Source: Calliopsis andreniformis
Taxonomy: Eukaryota > Arthropoda > Insecta > Hymenoptera > Andrenidae
Direction: 5' to 3'
Assembly (NCBI RefSeq): GCF_051401765.1
Contig: NW_027480535.1
Span: 1,054,001 to 1,118,000, forward strand
Length of the DNA stretch: 64,000 bases
Both the position numbers and the translations under genes were made by a program. The notes beneath the pieces are model-generated. The model did no database searches. It saw nothing but the letters and a program-made list of their open reading frames with translations, and was not told where the DNA came from. Below, in pieces: positions 53,925 to 61,620 of the stretch (its first letter is position 1; the number at the start of each line of letters is the position of its first letter).

Positions 53925-55040
53925 ATTGGGGATTGGTGGTTGAGGGTTGTGTGTTGAATATTGAGGATGGAGGATTGAGAATTGAGGATTGAGGATTGAA
54001 GATTGAGTATTGAGGATTGAAGATTGTGGATTTTGGATTGAGGATTGAAGATTGAGTATTGAGGATTGAAGATTGAGTATTGAGGATTGAGGATTGAGGA
54101 TTGAGGATTGACGATGAGGTCTGAGGGTTGAGGATTGAGGATTGAGGATTGAGGATTGAGGATTGAAGATTGAGGATTGGGTATTGCGGATTGAACATTG
54201 TGGATTGAGCATTGAGGATTGAGTACTGAAGATTGAATATTGATGATTGAAGATCGATGATTGAGGATTGAGGGTTGTGGATTGAGGACGAGGACTGAGG
54301 GTCGAGTATTGATTTCTGAGGTCTGAGGATTGAGGATTGAGGATTGAGAATTGAGGATAGAGGATTGATGGTTGAAGATTGAGGATTGGGTATTGAGGAT
54401 TGAGTATTGAAGATTGAGGGTTGGGGATTGAGGATTGACGATTGAGGATTGAGTATTGAGGATTGAGAATTGAGGATTGAGGATTGAAGATTGAGTATTG
54501 AGGATTGAAGATTGAGAATTGAGGATTGAGGATTGAGGATTGAAGATGAGGTCTGAGGGTTGACGATTGAGGTTTGAGGACTGAGGGTTGAGGATTCAGG
54601 ATTGAGAGTTGAGGATTGGGTATTGAGGATTGAAGAATGAGGACTGAGGATTGAGGATTGAGGATTGAGGATTGAAGATTGAGTATTGAGGATTGAAGAT
54701 TGAGGATTGAGGATTGAGGATTGAGGATTTAGGATTGATGATTGAGGATTGAAGATTGAGTATTGAGGATTGAAGATTGAGGATTGAGGATTGAGGATTA
54801 AGGATTGAGGATTGAAGATTGAGGATTGGTGTTGAGGATTGACGATTGAGGATTGAGTATCGACAATTGATTGTTGAGGACTGAGGGCTGAAGGTTGAGG
54901 ATTCAGGATTGAGGATTCGGTATTGAGGTTTGAGGACTGAGGATTGAGGGTTGAGGATTGAGGATTGAGGATTGACGCTTGAGGATTGAGGGTTGAGGAT
55001 GGAGGATTGAAGAGAGAGGACTGAGTGTTGAGGATTGAGT

Positions 55041-55159
55041 GTTTAGAATTGATGTTTGACGATTGAGATATGATTATTGAATATTACGGTTTGAGTATTG
55101 AACCACGAGAGTTCACGATATTCTATTGAGTACTGAGAATTGAGGATTGATTGTTGTGT
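55041..55159 (+). repeat. B landmark copy 5
   Basis: Unit 14 is ACTGAGA and unit 11 is GTTCACG. Its counterpart in the next HOR copy lies exactly 3,242 bp downstream at 58283. Confidence 0.87.
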
Positions 55160-56053
55160 ATTGAGGATTGGTGGTTGAGGGTTGTGTGTTGAATATTGAG
55201 GATTGAGGATTGAGAATTGAGGATTGAGGATTGAGGATTGAGGATTGTAGATTGAGTATTGAGGATTGAAGATTGAGGATTGAGTACTGAGGATTGAGGA
55301 TTGAGGATTGAGGGTTGAGGATTGAGGATTGAAGATTGAGTATTGAGGATTGAAGATTGAGGATTGTGGATTGAGTATTGAGGATTGAGTATTGAAGATT
55401 CAGGATTGGGGATTGAGGATTGACGATTGAGGATTGAATATTGAGGATTGAGAATTGAGGATTGAGGATTGAAGATTGAGTATTGAGGATTGAAGATTGA
55501 GAATTGAGGATTGAGGATTGAGGATTGAAGATGAGGTCTGAGGGTTGACGATTGAGGTTTGAGGACTGAGGGTTGAGGATTCAGGATTGAGAGTTGAGGA
55601 TTGGGTATTGAGGATTGAAGAATGAGGACTGAGGATTGAGGATTGAGGATTGAGGATTGAAGATTGAGTATTGAGGATTGAAGATTGAGGATTGAGGATT
55701 GAGGATTGAGGATTTAGTATTGATGATTGAGGATTGAAGATTTAGTATTGAGGATTGAAGATTGAGGATTGAGGATTGAGGATTGAGGATTGAGGATTGA
55801 AGATTGAGGATTGGGGTTGAGGATTGACGATTGAGGATTGAGTATTGAGGATTGAGAATTCAGGATTGAGGATTGAACATTGAGTATTGTGGGCTGAAGA
55901 TTGAGTATTGAGGATTGAGGATTGACGATTGAGGATTGAGTATTGAGGATTGAGAATTGAGGATTGAGGATTGAACATTGAGTATTGAGGGCTGAAGATT
56001 GAGGATTGAGGGTTGAGGATTGAAGATTGAGGACTTAGTGTTGACGGTTGAGT

Positions 56054-56172
56054 GATGGGAATTGACGTTTGTGGATTGAGATTTGAAGATTGAAGAATGG
56101 GGATTGAGTATTGAAAGCTGTGAATTGAGGATATTCTGTTGAGGATTGAGGATTGACAATTGATTGTTGAGG
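56054..56172 (+). repeat. A' landmark copy 5
   Basis: Preceded by CGGTTGA and the 98-bp pair (ACATTGA markers near 55875 and 55973). ATATTCT is intact in unit 12; unit 13 is GTTGAGG. Confidence 0.85.
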
Positions 56173-57047
56173 ACTGAGGGCTGAAGGTTGAGGATTCAGG
56201 ATTGAGGATTCGGTATTGAGGTTTGAGGACTGAGGATTGAGGGTTGAGGATTGAGGATTGAGGATTGAAGATTGAGTTTTGAGGATTGAGAATTGAGGAT
56301 TGAGGATTGAGGATTGAAGATTGAGGATTGGGTATTGAGGATTGAAGGATGAGGATTGATGATTGAGGATTGAGCATTGAGGATTGAAGATTGAGTATTG
56401 AGGATTGAATATTGATGATTGAGGATTGTGGATTGAGGATTGAGGATTGAACATTGAGGACTGAGTGTTGATGGTTGAGTGATGAGAATTGGTGTTTGTG
56501 GATAGAGGTTTGAAGATTGCAGATTGAGCGATGAGTATTGAGAAATGTGAATTGAGGATATTCTATTGAGGATTGAGGATTAACAACTGATTGTTGAGGA
56601 CTGAGGGCTGAAGATTGAGGATTCAGGATTGAGGATTCGGTATTGAGGTTTGAGGACTGAGGATTGAGGGTTGAGGATTGAGGATTGAGGATTGAAGATT
56701 GAGTTTTGAGGATTGAGAATTGAGGATTGAGGATTGAGGATTGAAGATTGAGGATTGGGTATTGAGGATTGAAGAATGAGGATTGAGGATTGAGGATTGA
56801 GTATTGAGGATTGAAGATTGAGTATTGAGGATTGAATATTGATGATTGAGGATTGTGGGTTGAGGATCGACAATTGATTGTTGAGGACTGAGGGCTGAAG
56901 GTTGAGGATTCAGGATTGAGGATTCGGTATTGAGGTTTGAGGACTGAGGATTGAGGGTTGAGGATTGACGATTGAGGATTGACGCTTGAGGATTGAGGGT
57001 TGAGGATGGACGATTGAAGAGAGAGGACTGAGTGTTGAGGATTGAGT

Positions 57048-57166
57048 GTTTAGAATTGATGTTTGACGATTGAGATATGATTATTGAATATTACGGTTTG
57101 AGTATTGAACCACGAGAGTTCACGATATTCTATTGAGTATTGAGAATTGAGGATTGATTGTTGTGT
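57048..57166 (+). repeat. B landmark copy 6
   Basis: Preceded by a CGATTGA unit where other B copies have ATTGAAG-type context near their GAGAG marker. Unit 11 is GTTCACG. Confidence 0.86.
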
Positions 57167-58282
57167 ATTGAGGATTGGTGGTTGAGTGTTGTGTGTTGAA
57201 TATTGAGGATTGAGGATTGAGAATTGAGGATTGAGGATTGAAGATTGAGTATGGAGGATTGAAGATTGTGGATTTTGGATTGAGGATTGAAGATTGAGTA
57301 TTGAGGATTGAAGATTGAGTATTGAGGATTGAGGATTGAGGATTGAGGATTGACGATGAGGTCTGAGGGTTGAGGATTGAGGATTGAGGATTGAGGATTG
57401 AGGATTGAAGATTGAGGATTGGGTATTGCGGATTGAACATTGTGGATTGAGCATTGAGGATTGAGTACTGAAGATTGAATATTGATGATTGAAGATCGAT
57501 GATTGAGGATTGAGGGTTGTGGATTGAGGACGAGGACTGAGGGTCGAGTATTGATTTCTGAGGTCTGAGGATTGAGGATTGAGGATTGAGAATTGAGGAT
57601 AGAGGATTGATGGTTGAAGATTGAGGATTGGGTATTGAGGATTGAGTATTGAAGATTGAGGATTGGGGATTGAGGATTGACGATTGAGGATTGAGTATTG
57701 AGGATTGAGAATTGAGGATTGAGGATTGAAGATTGAGTATTGAGGATTGAAGATTGAGAATTGAGGATTGAGGATTGAGGATTGAAGATGAGGTCTGAGG
57801 GTTGACGATTGAGGTTTGAGGACTGAGGGTTGAGGATTCAGGATTGAGAGTTGAGGATTGGGTATTGAGGATTGAAGAATGAGGACTGAGGATTGAGGAT
57901 TGAGGATTGAGGATTGAAGATTGAGTATTGAGGATTGAAGATTGAGAATTGAGGATTGAGGATTGAGGATTTAGGATTGATGATTGAGGATTGAAGATTG
58001 AGTATTGAGGATTGAAGATTGAGGATTGAGGATTGAGGATTAAGGATTGAGGATTGAAGATTGAGGATTGGTGTTGAGGATTGACGATTGAGGATTGAGT
58101 ATCGACAATTGATTGTTGAGGACTGAGGGCTGAAGGTTGAGGATTCAGGATTGAGGATTCGGTATTGAGGTTTGAGGACTGAGGATTGAGGGTTGAGGAT
58201 TGAGGATTGAGGATTGACGCTTGAGGATTGAGGGTTGAGGATGGAGGATTGAAGAGAGAGGACTGAGTGTTGAGGATTGAGT

Positions 58283-58401
58283 GTTTAGAATTGATGTTTG
58301 ACGATTGAGATATGATTATTGAATATTACGGTTTGAGTATTGAACCACGAGGGTTCACGATATTCTATTGAGTATTGAGAATTGAGGATTGATTGTTGTG
58401 T
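58283..58401 (+). repeat. B landmark copy 7
   Basis: Unit 10 is CACGAGG and unit 11 is GTTCACG, so the inverted repeat is lost at two positions. This copy lies in the 797 bp missing from the next HOR copy. Confidence 0.86.
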
Positions 58402-59295
58402 ATTGAGGATTGGTGGTTGAGGGTTGTGTGTTGAATATTGAGGATTGAGGATTGAGAATTGAGGATTGAGGATTGAGGATTGAGGATTGAAGATTGAGTA
58501 TTGAGGATTGAAGATTGAGGATTGAGTACTGAGGATTGAGGATTGAGGATTGAGGGTTGAGGATTGAGGATTGAAGATTGAGTATTGAGGATTGAAGATT
58601 GAGGATTGTGGATTGAGGATTGAGGATTGAGTATTGAAGATTCAGGATTGGGGATTGAGGATTGACGATTGAGGATTGAATATTGAGGATTGAGAATTGA
58701 GGATTGAGGATTGAAGATTGAGTATTGAGGATTGAAGATTGAGAATTGAGGATTGAGGATTAAGGATTGAAGATGAGGTCTGAGGGTTGACGATTGAGGT
58801 TTGAGGACTGAGGGTTGAGGATTCAGGATTGAGAGTTGAGGATTGGGTATTGAGGATTGAAGAATGAGGACTGAGGATTGAGGATTGAGGATTGAGGGTT
58901 GAAGACTGAGTATTGAGGATTGAAGGTTGAGGATTGAGGATTGAGGATTGAGGATTTAGGATTGATGATTGAGGATTGAAGATTTAGTATTGAGGATTGA
59001 AGATTGAGGATTGAGGATTGAGGATTGAGGATTGAGGATTGAAGATTGAGGATTGGGGTTGAGGATTGACGATTGAGGATTGAGTATTGAGGATTGAGAA
59101 TTGAGGATTGAGGATTGAACATTGAGTATTGTGGGCTGAAGATTGAGTATTGAGGATTGAGGATTGACGATTGAGGATTGAGTATTGAGGATTGAGAATT
59201 GAGGATTGAGGATTGAACATTGAGTATTGAGGGCTGAAGATTGAGGATTGAGGATTGAGGATTGAAGATTGAGGACTTAGTGTTGACGGTTGAGT

Positions 59296-59414
59296 GATGG
59301 GAATTGACGTTTGTGGATTGAGATTTGAAGATTGAAGAATGGGGATTGAGTATTGAAAGCTGTGAATTGAGGATATTCTGTTGAGGATTGAGGATTGACA
59401 ATTGATTGTTGAGG
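59296..59414 (+). repeat. A' landmark copy 6
   Basis: Matches the copy at 56054 closely and is 3,242 bp from it. The 98-bp pair lies upstream (markers near 59117 and 59215). Confidence 0.85.
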
Positions 59415-59862
59415 ACTGAGGGCTGAAGGTTGAGGATTCAGGATTGAGGATTCGGTATTGAGGTTTGAGGACTGAGGATTGAGGGTTGAGGATTGAGGAT
59501 TGAGGATTGAAGATTGAGTTTTGAGGATTTAGAATTGAGGATTGAGGATTGAGGATTGGAGATTGAGGATTGGGTATTGAGGATTGAAGAATGAGGATTG
59601 AGGATTGAGGATTGAGTATTGAGGATTGAAGATTGAGTATTGAGGATTGAATATTGATGATTGAGGATTGTGGGTTGAGGATCGACAATTGATTGTTGAG
59701 GACTGAGGGCTGAAGGTTGAGTATTCAGGATTGAGGATTCGGTATTGAGGTTTGAGGACTGAGGATTGAGGGTTGAGGATTGAGGGTTGTGGATTGACGC
59801 TTGAGGATTGAGGGTTGAGGATGGAGGATTGAAGAGAGAGGACTGAGTGTTGAGGATTGAGT

Positions 59863-59981
59863 GTTTAGAATTGATGTTTGACGATTGAGATATGATTATT
59901 GAATATTACGGTTTGAGTATTGAACCACGGGAGTTCTCGATATTCTATTGAGTATTGAGAATTGAGGATTGATTGTTGTGT
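59863..59981 (+). repeat. B landmark copy 8
   Basis: Unit 10 is CACGGGA and unit 11 is GTTCTCG. Last B copy in the window; none is seen to its right. Confidence 0.87.
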
Positions 59982-60712
59982 ATTGAGTATTGGTGGTTGA
60001 GGGTTGTGTGTTGAATATTGAGGATTGAGGATTGAGAATTGAGGATTGAGGATTGAAGATTGAGTATTGAGGATTGAAGATTGTGGATTTTGGATTGGGG
60101 ATTGAAGATTGAGTATTGGGGATTGAAGATTGAGTATTGAGGATTGAGGATTGAGGATTGAGGATTGACGATGAGGTCTGAGGGTTGAGGATTGAGGATT
60201 GAGGATTGAGGATTGAGGATTGAAGATTGAGGATTGGGTATTGCGGATTGAACATTGTGGATTGAGCATTGAGGATTGAGTACTGAAGATTGAATATTGA
60301 TGATTGAAGATCGATGATTGAGGATTGAGGGTTGTGGATTGAGGACGAGGACTGAGGGTCGAGTATTGATTTCTGAGGTCTGAGGATTGAGGATTGAGGA
60401 TTGAGAATTGAGGATAGAGGATTGATGGTTGAAGATTGAGGATTGGGTATTGAGGATTGAGTATTGAAGATTGAGGATTGGGGATTGAGGATTGACGATT
60501 GAGGATTGAGTATTGAGGATTGAGAATTGAGGATTGAGGATTGAAGATTGAGTATTGAGGATTGAAGATTGAGAATTGAGGATTGAGGATTGAGGATTGA
60601 AGATGAGGTCTGAGGGTTGACGATTGAGGTTTGAGGACTGAGGGTTGAGGATTCAGGATTGAGAGTTGAGGATTGGGTATTGAGGATTGAAGAATGAGGA
60701 CTGAGGATTGAG

Positions 60713-60777
60713 GATTGAGGATTGAGGATTGAAGATTGAGTATTGAGGATTGAAGATTGAGAATTGAGGATTGAGGA
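60713..60777 (+). other. Chimeric deletion junction in B-type HOR copy 3
   Basis: Left of this interval the sequence follows 57.05-57.93 kb; right of it, from the ATTAAGG-type unit at 60778, it follows 58.75 kb onward. The two source regions are identical across the interval, so the break cannot be placed more finely. The join leaves two ATGAGG hexamers 188 bp apart (60603 and 60791), which looks like a tandem duplication but results from the deletion. Confidence 0.85.
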
Positions 60778-61313
60778 TTAAGGATTGAAGATGAGGTCTG
60801 AGGGTTGACGATTGAGGTTTGAGGACTGAGGGTTGAGGATTCAGGATTGAGAGTTGAGGATTGGGTATTGAGGATTGAAGAATGAGGACTGAGGATTGAG
60901 GATTGAGGATTGAGGGTTGAAGACTGAGTATTGAGGATTGAAGGTTGAGGATTGAGGATTGAGGATTGAGGATTTAGGATTGATGATTGAGGATTGAAGA
61001 TTTAGTATTGAGGATTGAAGATTGAGGATTGAGGATTGAGGATTGAGGATTGAGTATTGAAGATTGAGGATTGGGGTTGAGGATTGACGATTGAGGATTG
61101 AGTATTGAGGATTGAGAATTGAGGATTGAGGATTGAACATTGAGTATTGTGGGCTGAAGATTGAGTATTGAGGATTGAGGATTGACGATTGAGGATTGAG
61201 TATTGAGGATTGAGAATTGAGGATTGAGGATTGAACATTGAGTATTGTGGGCTGAAGATTGAGGATTGAGGATTGAGGATTGAAGATTGAGGACTTAGTG
61301 TTGACGGTTGAGT

Positions 61314-61432
61314 GATGGGAATTGACGTTTGTGGATTGAGATTTGAAGATTGAAGAATGGGGATTGAGTATTGAAAGCTGTGAATTGAGGATATTCTGTG
61401 GAGGATTGAGGATTGACAATTGATTGTTGAGG
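61314..61432 (+). repeat. A' landmark copy 7
   Basis: Unit 13 is GTGGAGG where relatives have GTTGAGG. The upstream 98-bp pair is present. 2,018 bp after the copy at 59296. Confidence 0.85.
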
Positions 61433-61620
61433 ACTGAGGGCTGAAGGTTGAGGATTCAGGATTGAGGATTCGGTATTGAGGTTTGAGGACTGAGGATTGA
61501 GGGTTGAGGATTGAGGATTGAGGATTGAAGATTGAGTTTTGAGGATTTAGAATTGAGGATTGAGGATTGAGGATTGAAGACTGAGGATTGGGTATTGAGG
61601 ATTGAAGAATCAGGATTGAT

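Larger units (their letters stand above)
53806..57047 (+). repeat. B-type HOR, copy 1 (3,242 bp)
   Basis: Begins with a B landmark, includes another at 55041, A' at 56054 and family A at 56481. The length is 464 heptamers minus 6, and six hexamers are found near 54114, 54288, 54545, 54831, 55531 and 55814. It contains a 427-bp tandem repeat (markers at 56156 and 56583) that copy 2 lacks. No gene. Confidence 0.9.
57048..59862 (+). repeat. B-type HOR, copy 2 (2,815 bp)
   Basis: Same order as copy 1: B at 57048 and 58283, A' at 59296. It is 427 bp shorter, exactly 61 heptamers, and has lost the family A landmark that copy 1 carries at 56481. Loss by recombination between the two 427-bp repeats of copy 1 would give this product; a duplication in copy 1 is the alternative. 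Confidence 0.9.
59863..61620 (+). repeat. B-type HOR, copy 3 (internally deleted, about 1.8 kb)
   Basis: Begins with B at 59863 and runs parallel to copy 2 at an offset of 2,815 bp up to about 60.71 kb, then at 2,018 bp to A' at 61314. The 797-bp difference is 114 heptamers minus one, and the missing piece of copy 2 contains one hexamer (near 58074) and B landmark 58283. The right end near 61.62 kb is approximate. Confidence 0.88.

Noticed and set aside
60537..60912. Independent 188-bp tandem duplication
   Set aside because: The left part matches 57.8 kb and the right part matches 58.77 kb at different offsets, so it is the scar of a 797-bp deletion, not a new duplication.
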